Part shown: positions 1-6,802 of the stretch, piece by piece
How the letters are laid out: each line of letters opens with the position of its first letter
Numbering within the stretch: position 1 is the stretch's first letter
Source of the DNA: an uncultured bacterium
Lineage (GTDB): Bacteria; Cyanobacteriota; Vampirovibrionia; Gastranaerophilales; Gastranaerophilaceae
Reading direction: 5' to 3'
Assembly: GCA_900553845.1 (NCBI GenBank)
Contig: USEW01000055.1
Span: 1-10,929 of the forward strand
Length of the DNA stretch: 10,929 nucleotides
The notes under the pieces: generated by a model
The model's database searches: none
Seen by the model: the letters and a program-made list of their open reading frames with translations, nothing else
Told to the model about the DNA's origin: nothing
Made by a program: the position numbers and the translations under genes

Positions 1-249
1 CCTAAATTAATGGCAGGTTTTTCAGTTTTTCTTTCAATAATATTAGTTTTTTATCTTTGCTTAATTTTAATAATATGTATAAAATCTATTATTTTCAAAC
101 AGTATTTAAATTTAGTATTGCTTCCTTTTGTTTTTATACCCTTTATAGTCGGGATATTTGCGAATTATAAAAAAATTCATTTTTATACAAATATACAAAA
201 TTTGTTCTTTGTATTAAGTTTAGTAATCGCCTTATTTTTATTTAAATAA
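1..249 (+). CDS. Small hydrophobic membrane protein, probably truncated at the window edge
   Basis: The frame is open from base 1 (Pro-Lys-Leu before the first Met, codon 10-12), so the true start may lie outside the window; no ribosome binding site can be judged. From Met-10 it would be 79 residues. It is almost entirely hydrophobic, with three likely membrane segments at about residues 3-24, 33-51 and 62-78, separated by short loops carrying lysines (KSIIFKQ, NYKKIH). It ends at the last membrane segment (LFLFK). No family is recognised; it may be the C-terminal part of a larger multi-pass protein. The stop lies 33 bases before purD on the same strand, so the two may share a transcript, but nothing links their functions. 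Confidence 0.6.
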   Translation, partial: PKLMAGFSVFLSIILVFYLCLILIICIKSIIFKQYLNLVLLPFVFIPFIVGIFANYKKIHFYTNIQNLFFVLSLVIALFLFK

Positions 250-269
250 AAAATTGTAAGTTTGATGTT

Positions 270-273
270 GAGG
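270..273 (+). promoter_or_regulatory. Ribosome binding site of purD
   Basis: GAGG within TTGAGGTAAAAG lies 9 bases before the purD ATG at 283. It is one of the clearer Shine-Dalgarno matches in the window and fixes the purD start. Confidence 0.65.
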
Positions 274-282
274 TAAAAGAAG

Positions 283-1533
283 ATGAATGTACTTGTTTAT
301 GGCTCAGGAGCTAGGGAGCATATAATTTCAAAAAAAATACTAGAATCAAAACTTTTATCAAAATTATTTTTAGCAAAACCAAATGACGGATTTAAAGATT
401 TAGGACAAGTCATTGAATTTTGTGATTTTTATGATTTGGCTCAAAAATGTAGTGAAAATAAAATTGACTTAGCTATAATTGGACCTGAAGAACCACTTGC
501 TGATGGTATTGTTGATATATTTCAATCTTATGGAATTAAAACAATCGGCCCAAATAAACATTTTTCAAAACTTGAATCAAGTAAAATATTTGCTAAAAAA
601 TTTATGGAAAAATATAATATACCAAATAGCAAATACAAAATTATTGAATCATATGATGATATTGAAACAAAATTTGTTAATTTTGTTAATAAAAATAATC
701 AATCTAAATTTGTTATAAAAGCAGATGGTTTATGCAAAGGTAAAGGTGTTTGTATCTGTGATGATATTAATATGGCAAAGGATAAGTTAAAAAAACTTTT
801 GGATGGTGAATTTGGCGAGGCTTCTAAGAAAATTTTGGTTGAAGAATATCAAGAAGGTGATGAAATTTCACTTATTTGTTTATATGATGGTGAAACATTA
901 TTACCTTTTTTATATTCACAGGATTATAAAAAACTTTATGATAATAATTTAGGTCCAAATACAGGCGGAATGGGCGCTTATTGTCCTGTTATATTGTCAG
1001 AAAAATTTCAAACTCAAATTGATAGTTATTTAGAAAACTTAAAAAATGCATTATTAAGTGAAAAAGCTGATTTTGTCGGGTTTATATATACTGGCCTTAT
1101 TTTAACGGATAATGGAATAAAAGTATTAGAATATAATATGCGGCTTGGAGACCCTGAAACACAAGTCTTACTAACATCTTTAAAATCTGACCTGCTTGAA
1201 GTTTTAAACAATGCAATAAAAAAGAATTTAAGCAAGATAAAGTTAACTTGGAATGATAAAGTCTCTTATTGTCTTGTAGTTGCATCAAAAGGCTATCCAC
1301 AAAAACCTATAATCGGAGATGAAATATTGAATATAAATAAATTGAAGCAAAAATACAAAAATGTTGATGTTTATTTTGCAAATGTCAAAAAAAAAGAAGA
1401 TAAACTTTTTGCCAACGGCGGTCGGGTTATCTCCTTATGCTCATTTAATAAAAATGATATATATAAGTTTGTTGAAGAATTAATATTTAAAAATAAATAT
1501 TATCGAAGAGATTTATTTAAGGTTGAAGCATAA
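283..1533 (+). CDS. purD: Phosphoribosylamine-glycine ligase (GAR synthetase)
   Basis: Catalyses the ATP-dependent joining of glycine to 5-phosphoribosylamine, the second step of de novo purine synthesis, in the cytoplasm. At 416 residues it has normal family length. The N-terminal domain opens with GSGAREH (7-13) and has IGPEEPLADGIVD (66-78). The ATP-grasp part shows KADGLCKGKGV (146-156), SQDYKKLYD (212-220), GPNTGGMGAYCP (224-235) and the metal/nucleotide site LEYNMRLGDPETQVLL (282-297). The PGNAG-like loop usual near residue 33 is altered to KPNDG, so the enzyme is slightly divergent but looks intact. The ATG is preceded by GAGG (270-273) at a 9-base spacing, which supports this start. 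No other purine gene is near. The last 34 bases overlap the end of the opposing XRE regulator gene. Confidence 0.96.
   Translation: MNVLVYGSGAREHIISKKILESKLLSKLFLAKPNDGFKDLGQVIEFCDFYDLAQKCSENKIDLAIIGPEEPLADGIVDIFQSYGIKTIGPNKHFSKLESSKIFAKKFMEKYNIPNSKYKIIESYDDIETKFVNFVNKNNQSKFVIKADGLCKGKGVCICDDINMAKDKLKKLLDGEFGEASKKILVEEYQEGDEISLICLYDGETLLPFLYSQDYKKLYDNNLGPNTGGMGAYCPVILSEKFQTQIDSYLENLKNALLSEKADFVGFIYTGLILTDNGIKVLEYNMRLGDPETQVLLTSLKSDLLEVLNNAIKKNLSKIKLTWNDKVSYCLVVASKGYPQKPIIGDEILNINKLKQKYKNVDVYFANVKKKEDKLFANGGRVISLCSFNKNDIYKFVEELIFKNKYYRRDLFKVEA
1481..1502. repeat. Perfect AT-only inverted repeat at the purD/XRE gene junction
   Basis: Arms TAATATTTA (1481-1489) and TAAATATTA (1494-1502) are perfect 9-base complements around an AAAA loop (1490-1493). 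The element lies in the last codons of purD and includes the stop codon of the opposing regulator (1500-1502). It has no G or C and no T-run follows on either strand, so it is not a standard Rho-independent terminator. A weak bidirectional transcription-end hairpin is possible; chance in AT-rich DNA is the alternative. Confidence 0.4.
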
Positions 1534-1739
1534 ATTAAGTCGTTTGCTTCGATTTCAAATGATTCGGCTATTTTTAACAGAGTGTATACACTTATTGTAA
1601 CTTTTTCATTTTCAATTTGGTTTATATACTGTTGTGTAGTATTACACATATTTGCAAGTTGCTCCTGAGTTATATTAAATTTTGCACGGTAAATTCTGAT
1701 ATTTTGAGCTATTTGACTTCTTAAGCTTATTTCATCCAT
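1500..1739 (-). CDS. XRE-family (Cro/CI type) DNA-binding transcriptional regulator
   Basis: A 79-residue protein that is essentially one helix-turn-helix domain. Residues 8-70 fit the HTH_3/XRE pattern: SQIAQNIRIYRAKFNITQEQLA, then the turn MCNTTQQYINQIE (recognition helix about 34-43), then TISVYTLLKIAESFEIEANDLI, the usual closing helices. There is no sensor or effector domain, so it probably binds a dyad as a dimer. The ATG at 1739 lacks a clear ribosome binding site, and a TATAAT (1747-1752, minus strand) lies so close that the message might be nearly leaderless. The gene ends inside the purD 3' end on the opposite strand (34-base overlap). Its targets are unknown; the upstream inverted repeat at 1792-1815 is a candidate operator for self-control. 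XRE proteins also occur as antitoxins or restriction controllers, but no such partner is adjacent. Confidence 0.85.
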   Translation of the reverse strand: MDEISLRSQIAQNIRIYRAKFNITQEQLANMCNTTQQYINQIENEKVTISVYTLLKIAESFEIEANDLIYASTLNKSLR

Positions 1740-1791
1740 AAATTTTATTATAAAATAATTGCTTATTAATTTTTACTTGTGATATAGTTTA

Positions 1792-1815
1792 TTTAACACT
1801 ATATAATATGTTAAA
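1792..1815. promoter_or_regulatory. Inverted repeat overlapping a candidate -10 box (possible operator)
   Basis: TTTAACA (1792-1798) and TGTTAAA (1809-1815) are perfect 7-base inverted arms with a 10-base spacer. The spacer contains TATAAT (1802-1807, + strand) and, read on the minus strand, TATTAT. A TTGTGA at 1777-1782 could be a poor -35 box, with a long 19-base spacing. The dyad sits between the XRE gene (start 1739) and the rhodanese gene (start 1934), a plausible place for the XRE protein to bind. The sequence is AT-rich, so chance is a real alternative. Confidence 0.35.
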
Positions 1816-1918
1816 AAAGATTCAATTTTTTATTGATATTTTCCTAAACTCAAAACATGTTCAATTGATTAATAAATTTTTTAAATAACCGTAATATTAT
1901 ATTTATGAAATTGATATT

Positions 1919-1926
1919 AAGGAGAT
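1919..1926 (+). promoter_or_regulatory. Strong ribosome binding site of the rhodanese gene
   Basis: AAGGAGAT ends 7 bases before the ATG at 1934. It is the best Shine-Dalgarno sequence in the window and makes this start firm. Confidence 0.75.
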
Positions 1927-1933
1927 AAATAAG

Positions 1934-2323
1934 ATGCATGAATACATAAATGATTTAACATATGATACAAAAAAAGCACAAAAGTTTTTTGCTAAAAAAC
2001 TTGCATATTTAATAAGTCCAAATGAACTTTCTCAAAAAATAGTTGAAAAAAATGAAAAAATAGTTTTAATTGATGTAAGAGACGAAGCGTCATATGATGA
2101 CGAGCATATACCAAGCGCTATAAATGTTCCATATGAACGTTTGGAAAAATATATGTCAAATTTGTCAAAAAACCAAATACATGTTCTTTACAGTTACAAC
2201 CAGGATTGTTTACTTAGTGCAAAAGCAGCTTTGAGACTTACACTAAATGAATACCCATCAAAAATATTAATGGGTGGCTTTAATATTTGGAAAAGCTTCG
2301 GATATGATATTGAGGAAAGTTAA
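1934..2323 (+). CDS. Single-domain rhodanese-like protein
   Basis: A 129-residue cytoplasmic protein with one rhodanese domain after a 25-residue N-terminal extension. LIDVRDEASYDDEHIPSAIN (45-64) is the hallmark CH2A/HIP region, and MGGFNIWKSFGYDIE (113-127) is the usual C-terminal strand and helix. In the active-site loop (VLYSYNQDCLLSAKAALRL, 84-102) the first cysteine of the YC(x4)C pattern seen in some rhodaneses is Ser87, while Cys92 is kept. Sulfur-transfer chemistry would then depend on Cys92, or the protein could be a non-catalytic binder. The rhodanese family moves sulfane sulfur; the substrate here is unknown. It is a single gene with its own strong ribosome binding site, ending 12 bases from the opposing TOPRIM gene. 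Confidence 0.88.
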   Translation: MHEYINDLTYDTKKAQKFFAKKLAYLISPNELSQKIVEKNEKIVLIDVRDEASYDDEHIPSAINVPYERLEKYMSNLSKNQIHVLYSYNQDCLLSAKAALRLTLNEYPSKILMGGFNIWKSFGYDIEES

Positions 2324-2335
2324 ATATAAACTTTT

Positions 2336-3253
2336 TTATAAATCCCGGATAATATCTAACACTTTAATAATGGATTTTGAAAGGTGAGTTTTGTTTGAAA
2401 TATTTTTTTCAATCAGTTTAGCAAACTCACCTTTTTGAAAATCCCCTAAACATTTAACTCTATATAGTTTTTCCAAAGCTTCAACTTTTGATATATTTTT
2501 ATCAATGTCTGAAACGTCAATTTGAACAACATTTTTAAAATTTGAATTAATTGCTTTTTTAATAAGTGATGATAAAAGCAGATCTTCAAATTCGCCATTT
2601 TCAAGAAGAATCATTTTATCAAAGCTACGAAGTTTTGATTTTAATATATCATAAACTGGCCTAGCATCATTATCAAGTAGAATAACAATGGGGATTTTAA
2701 CATAGTTAATGTAATCAATATAATATTTTGCAACTTGGTTTTTCCCTCCAGCTTGAATAAGCTCAACATTATTTTTCTCAAAATCATAACCATAAATTTG
2801 TGAAAAGCGAGGTAATAATAATTGTTCTGTTATGCCTTCTGTTAGTATAAGTTTTTTTGTTGTTGGTATATTTATATTTAAGCCTGATTTTTGAATTAAT
2901 GGTTCAAGAATGATTTTAGATTCAAATATCTTTTTTTCAAATTCATTTAGGTTAAAAATTTGATTTAGATCATTAAGTAAAACATTAGAATAATTATATT
3001 CTTGCTTATAAATATCATAAACAGAAGCATTCCAAATCGTTTCTATAATTTTTACCATTTCAGCTAAGTTGTATACTGTATAATAGCTCATATTTAATTT
3101 AGGGGAAATTAAATATTTGTCTATAATATCAAAAAATATTTTTTTTATTTTTTGTGTTGGATTTTTAAATTTAAATAGTTTTTTTGTATAAAATAAAAGT
3201 TTTTCTTCATTTATAAGCTTGAATTTAATATCATTTAAAATTAAAGTATCCAT
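2336..3253 (-). CDS. Stand-alone OLD-family-type TOPRIM protein (putative nuclease) without an ATPase domain
   Basis: A 305-residue protein whose C-terminal half carries a TOPRIM domain of the OLD nuclease kind. LILTEGITEQLLLPRF (135-150) gives the EG..E glutamates (Glu139, Glu143). IQAGGKNQVAKYY (166-178) is the glycine stretch. IVILLDNDARP (189-199) supplies the DxD acids Asp194 and Asp196. GEFEDLL (220-226) is the later acidic motif, and KGEFAKLI (274-281) resembles the conserved K..FA of OLD C-termini. TOPRIM acids bind Mg2+ for DNA or RNA cleavage. The first ~130 residues are lysine-rich and mostly helical in character, and show no Walker A motif, so the ABC ATPase of true OLD proteins is missing. 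There is no ATPase gene next to it. The ATG at 3253 has no clear ribosome binding site. It is divergent from the peptidase-like gene at 3355. The nuclease role is inferred from the motifs; a defence role is speculation. Confidence 0.8.
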   Translation of the reverse strand: MDTLILNDIKFKLINEEKLLFYTKKLFKFKNPTQKIKKIFFDIIDKYLISPKLNMSYYTVYNLAEMVKIIETIWNASVYDIYKQEYNYSNVLLNDLNQIFNLNEFEKKIFESKIILEPLIQKSGLNINIPTTKKLILTEGITEQLLLPRFSQIYGYDFEKNNVELIQAGGKNQVAKYYIDYINYVKIPIVILLDNDARPVYDILKSKLRSFDKMILLENGEFEDLLLSSLIKKAINSNFKNVVQIDVSDIDKNISKVEALEKLYRVKCLGDFQKGEFAKLIEKNISNKTHLSKSIIKVLDIIRDL

Positions 3254-3256
3254 AAT

Positions 3257-3327
3257 AACATAATATCACAAATTAACATAACTTAACAAAGTAAAAAAAA
3301 AATAGCAATTTTTTTTATGTTTATGTT
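3257..3327. repeat. Repeated AACATAA/TTATGTT words in the divergent spacer
   Basis: AACATAA occurs at 3257-3263 and 3275-3281, and its complement TTATGTT at 3315-3321 and 3321-3327, inside the 101-base spacer between the TOPRIM and peptidase-like genes. TTAACA also occurs twice with a 10-base period (3273-3278, 3283-3288). This could be a set of operator half-sites serving both divergent genes. Low complexity and AT-richness make chance plausible. No convincing pair of -35 and -10 boxes was found here. Confidence 0.3.
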
Positions 3328-3343
3328 TAATACAAATATAGTT

Positions 3344-3347
3344 AGGA
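3344..3347 (+). promoter_or_regulatory. Ribosome binding site of the papain-like gene
   Basis: AGGA in GTTAGGAAAA lies 7 bases before the ATG at 3355 and supports this start. Confidence 0.55.
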
Positions 3348-3354
3348 AAAAATT

Positions 3355-4806
3355 ATGATAAGTATTGCATCAAATGTGAATAATAGAATATGTTTTACGT
3401 CTTCTTATAAGCAGCATGAGGTAAAAGAACAAACTGAAACTAAAGATAAGAAAGATTGTATGGCATCCAATAATGCTTTAACAAAACATAAAAATGCGTT
3501 TAATATTGAACTTGAACGAAATTATTATCGTCAGAAATTTCCAAATATAAACTTTGGAAATAAGCCGGGAGTGTCAGAAAAATCATCATTGGAAAATGCA
3601 GATAATAAAAAAATGTATGATGTTGTTTATGGCGTGTGTTCAAAAACTTCGAAAAAAGGTCTTGTTTATTTATTAAATAACAATGTACTTTTTGACGACA
3701 ATTCAAACGACAAATCAAGTGTTCTAACAAATCTATATAAAATAGCAACAACAAAGCGTGCAAACGGTTTAAGCAATGAAATAGTGCTTGATGAAACAAT
3801 ACGCGAATTGTGTAATCCATATTCAATTGAACAAAAATTCGGAACATTTTCAAGAAAAGAAATAAACCAGTTATTAAAAAATAAAGAACGTTTATATGTT
3901 AAAACTCAAAGTGAAAATCCGATAAACAATAATATAAATTCGTATACTTTAAATCCGTTTTCAAACTGTTGTGTTGCTGCAAGTATGGAATTTAACCTTG
4001 CAAGCAAACATCCGGCTGAATTTGTCCGTATGGTAGAAAATGTTACATCAGAACAGATGACTATATATAAAAAAGTCCATTTAGATAGTATGTCGGATTC
4101 AATTATTAATTCAATTAATGATTTAGTTGATTTTAAAGTTGATTTTGAAAATGATAATTTAGACTATGTAACAGTAATGATGAAACCTGATAAAAATGCT
4201 ATTATTCGTGCACTAAAGCAAGCAAATTCAAAAAAACATGGAGAAAGGTCATGCATTGATGTATTACTTCAATCAACTTTTATGAGTTTGGGAACACAAA
4301 ATACATATAATTCTTTAACAGATACAAATGATAGTGTTTTTAGTGCCGATGGTAGAGGATTAACAGCTATAGAGAAAAATTTTGTTGAACAGATTGTCGA
4401 GGATAAAAATAAAGTAACAATTACTTATCAGCTTATTGATGATAATAATATTCTTCAGGATAAAGGTGACTACAACCAAAAAGTTGACCATTTGGTTCAA
4501 TCATTAAATCATGGCTCAAATGTGATCGTTGGTATTACATATTGGGATAAAAATAATCTTATTACAAATGGACATGAGTTGACAGTTGTAGGATATAAAA
4601 ATAACCCAAATAATGAACTTATCTTTATTTTAAATGACACAGATGACGAGTATCAAAAACCTATTGAAATGAAAGCAAAAGACCTTATTCCGCGTATTCA
4701 CCATGCAGGAATACCAGGCGAACTTTTAAGCAATGAATTTAAAAATATAGATTATCCAAATGAATGTCTTGAGTTTTACAATCAGTATATAAAAGACAAA
4801 ACTTAG
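3355..4806 (+). CDS. Putative papain-fold cysteine peptidase, lineage-specific, unrecognised family
   Basis: A 483-residue protein with no family that I can name. By eye it carries the three papain-fold landmarks in order: NPFSNCCVAASM (200-211), where Cys206 starts C-V-A-A-S like papain C-W-A-F-S; NGHELTVVGYKN (405-416), where His407 matches papain H-A-V-A-A-V-G-Y; and LIFILNDTDD (422-431), where Asn427 takes the place of the papain catalytic Asn. The oxyanion Gln six residues before the Cys is Asn200. The Cys-to-His distance is about 200 residues, longer than in papain, with a helical insert around 240-300. The first ~190 residues are polar and include FTS (14-16) and NINFGNKPG (64-72); there is no signal peptide or membrane segment. 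A transglutaminase-like or non-peptidase amide hydrolase is possible. The gene stands alone, divergent from the TOPRIM gene, with its TAG stop one base from the uvrB stop. Confidence 0.72.
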   Translation: MISIASNVNNRICFTSSYKQHEVKEQTETKDKKDCMASNNALTKHKNAFNIELERNYYRQKFPNINFGNKPGVSEKSSLENADNKKMYDVVYGVCSKTSKKGLVYLLNNNVLFDDNSNDKSSVLTNLYKIATTKRANGLSNEIVLDETIRELCNPYSIEQKFGTFSRKEINQLLKNKERLYVKTQSENPINNNINSYTLNPFSNCCVAASMEFNLASKHPAEFVRMVENVTSEQMTIYKKVHLDSMSDSIINSINDLVDFKVDFENDNLDYVTVMMKPDKNAIIRALKQANSKKHGERSCIDVLLQSTFMSLGTQNTYNSLTDTNDSVFSADGRGLTAIEKNFVEQIVEDKNKVTITYQLIDDNNILQDKGDYNQKVDHLVQSLNHGSNVIVGITYWDKNNLITNGHELTVVGYKNNPNNELIFILNDTDDEYQKPIEMKAKDLIPRIHHAGIPGELLSNEFKNIDYPNECLEFYNQYIKDKT

Positions 4807-4807
4807 G

Positions 4808-6802
4808 TTACTTATTAAATTTATTTAATTCTCTTAATTTTTTTAACTGGTCACGTAAACTAGCAGCCCGTTCAAAATCAAGCTGCTTTGCAGCAGAGTG
4901 CATTTCTTTTTCAATACGTTTAATAAGTTTGGGAACGTCATTTATATCAAGATTTAGATTAGTTAGTTCTTCAAAAACAATATCCTCAACACTTCTATAA
5001 GAGTTAATAAGTTGAAGAAGATTATTTTCAATTGGTTTAATTATTGTTTTTGGAATAATATTGTGTTTTTTATTATAATCATCTTGAATTTGTCTTCTAA
5101 ATAGAGTCTTATCAATGGCATCTTTCATACTGTCAGTAATTTTATCAGCGAAAAGAATTACACGACCATTAGCATTACGTGCAGCACGTCCAATAGTCTG
5201 TATTAGACTTCTTGAAGAACGTAAGAAGCCTTCTTTATCTGCATCCATAATGGCAACCAGTTCAACTTCGGGCATATCAAGACCTTCACGGAGTAAATTT
5301 ACACCTACTAAAACATCAAAACTACCAAGCCTTAAGTCTCGCAATATTTCGACACGTTCAATTGATTCAATTCCCGAGTGAAGATATTTTACTTTTATAT
5401 CAAATTTTGATAAATAATCAGTTAAATCTTCAGCCATACGTTTTGTTAATGTTGTTATTAAAGTACGATATCCGTTTGATGTGGTTGTTTTTATTTCTTC
5501 CATTAATGCATCAATTTGATTTAATGTTGGATAAATTTTAATATCAGGGTCAAGAAGTCCTGTTGGACGGATAATTTGGTCAACTTGATTTTCTGATACC
5601 TCAAGTTCAAAATCACCAGGTGTTGCTGACACAAATATTTTTTGATTGACTTTGCTCCAAAATTCATCAAACATTAAAGGTCTGTTGTCAACTGCGCACG
5701 GAAGTCTAAAACCATAATCAACCAATACCTCTTTTCTTGACTTATCAGCATTATACATTCCACGCAATTGTGGAAGTGTGACATGCGATTCATCAACTAC
5801 AAGCAAAAAGTCATCTTGAAAATAGTCAAGCAAAACACAAGGTGCAGAGCCTGGCGGGCGTCTTTCTATAATTCTTGAATAATTTTCAATTCCATTACAA
5901 TATCCCATTTCCTTTATCATTTCAATATCATAATTAACTCTTTCATTTAGTCTTTGTGCTTCTAAAAGTTTGTTTTGGCTTTTAAGTTCAACAAGACGGT
6001 TGTTTAGCTCGTTTTTTATTAATTGAATGGTTTCGTCAATATTTTCGTCATAGGATAAATAATGAACAGCAGGATAAATAATAAGTTTATCTGGTTTTCC
6101 TATAATTTCACCTGATACGGGGTCAATTCGTGTTATTTTTTCAATTTGATCACCAAAAAAAGCAATTCGGTTTATTACTTTTTCAAATGTAGGCATAAAT
6201 TCTACCATATCTCCACGAGCACGAAAAGTGCCGGGGGTTAATTCCAGGTCGTTTCTTTTAAATTGAGTAAAAATAAGATGGCGCAGAAAATCATCCCGAT
6301 TTATATTGTCATTTATGTTTAAAGTAACTGTTCCTTTATAATAACTTTCAGGTGTACCTAAACCATAAATACAACTAACTGATGCAACAATAATAACATC
6401 TTTTCTTTCGTATAAACTCCGTGTTGTATTATGCCGAAGCCTGTCTATTTCTTCATTTATCATTGCACTTTTTTCAATATAAGTATCAGTTCTTGGTATA
6501 TAAGCTTCAGGTTGGTAATAGTCGTAGTAACTTATAAAATACTCAACTGCATTATTGGGAAATATTTCTTTAAATTCGTTATACAACTGAGCAGCAAGTG
6601 TTTTATTGTGTGCAATAACAAGGGTAGGCTTTTGTATCTTTTCAATAACATTAGCTATAGTAAACGTTTTACCGCTTCCTGTAATTCCAAGCAGCGTTTG
6701 GTTTTTTAATCCATTATTTAAACCGTTTACAAGTGAATTTATAGCCTGTGGTTGATCACCTGTTGGTTTAAATTTACTTTCTATTTTAAACTTATTATTC
6801 AT
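4808..6802 (-). CDS. uvrB: UvrABC excision repair helicase subunit B
   Basis: The DNA-damage verification subunit of nucleotide excision repair. It is loaded by UvrA, checks the lesion with its beta-hairpin and recruits UvrC for incision. The 664-residue length is standard. Visible parts are TGDQPQAI (14-21), Walker A GITGSGKT (39-46), the beta-hairpin region SYYDYYQPEAYIPRTDTYIE (91-110), Walker B/motif II DESH (337-340) followed by LPQLRGMYNADKSRK, helicase motifs YLHSGIESIERVEIL (473-487) and GVNLLREGLDMPEVELVAIM (500-519), motif VI QTIGRAARN (535-543), and the C-terminal UVR motif (about 625-660) that contacts UvrC. No key residue appears lost. Its ATG overlaps the end of the YkgJ-type gene by 8 bases (ATGAATAA), suggesting translational coupling; its own ribosome binding site is poor. 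No uvrA or uvrC is in the window. Confidence 0.98.
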   Translation of the reverse strand: MNNKFKIESKFKPTGDQPQAINSLVNGLNNGLKNQTLLGITGSGKTFTIANVIEKIQKPTLVIAHNKTLAAQLYNEFKEIFPNNAVEYFISYYDYYQPEAYIPRTDTYIEKSAMINEEIDRLRHNTTRSLYERKDVIIVASVSCIYGLGTPESYYKGTVTLNINDNINRDDFLRHLIFTQFKRNDLELTPGTFRARGDMVEFMPTFEKVINRIAFFGDQIEKITRIDPVSGEIIGKPDKLIIYPAVHYLSYDENIDETIQLIKNELNNRLVELKSQNKLLEAQRLNERVNYDIEMIKEMGYCNGIENYSRIIERRPPGSAPCVLLDYFQDDFLLVVDESHVTLPQLRGMYNADKSRKEVLVDYGFRLPCAVDNRPLMFDEFWSKVNQKIFVSATPGDFELEVSENQVDQIIRPTGLLDPDIKIYPTLNQIDALMEEIKTTTSNGYRTLITTLTKRMAEDLTDYLSKFDIKVKYLHSGIESIERVEILRDLRLGSFDVLVGVNLLREGLDMPEVELVAIMDADKEGFLRSSRSLIQTIGRAARNANGRVILFADKITDSMKDAIDKTLFRRQIQDDYNKKHNIIPKTIIKPIENNLLQLINSYRSVEDIVFEELTNLNLDINDVPKLIKRIEKEMHSAAKQLDFERAASLRDQLKKLRELNKFNK

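Noticed and set aside
1822..1836. TCAAT-TTTTT-ATTGA hairpin as a terminator or attenuator
   Set aside because: The stem is only five base pairs, almost all A-T, with no T-run after it; too weak to call.
1854..1861. Palindrome AACATGTT as an operator
   Set aside because: It is an isolated 8-base palindrome without extension or a second copy nearby, so it cannot be distinguished from chance.
1808..1888. A 26-codon open frame beginning MLKKIQFFIDIF in the spacer before the rhodanese gene
   Set aside because: There is no ribosome binding site, it overlaps the dyad and -10 box, and short open frames are expected by chance in DNA this AT-rich.
1500..2323. XRE gene plus neighbour as a toxin-antitoxin pair
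   Set aside because: The neighbours are purD and a rhodanese with its own strong ribosome binding site, on the other strand; no toxin-like gene is coupled to the regulator.
2336..3253. TOPRIM gene as PARIS AriB or Gabija GajA
   Set aside because: There is no partner ATPase or helicase gene adjacent; the domain order differs from AriB, and the ATPase half of GajA is absent.
4823..4838. AT stem ATTAAA/TTTAAT near the uvrB 3' end as a terminator
   Set aside because: It has no GC pairs, lies within uvrB codons, and the following T-rich sequence is ordinary for this composition.
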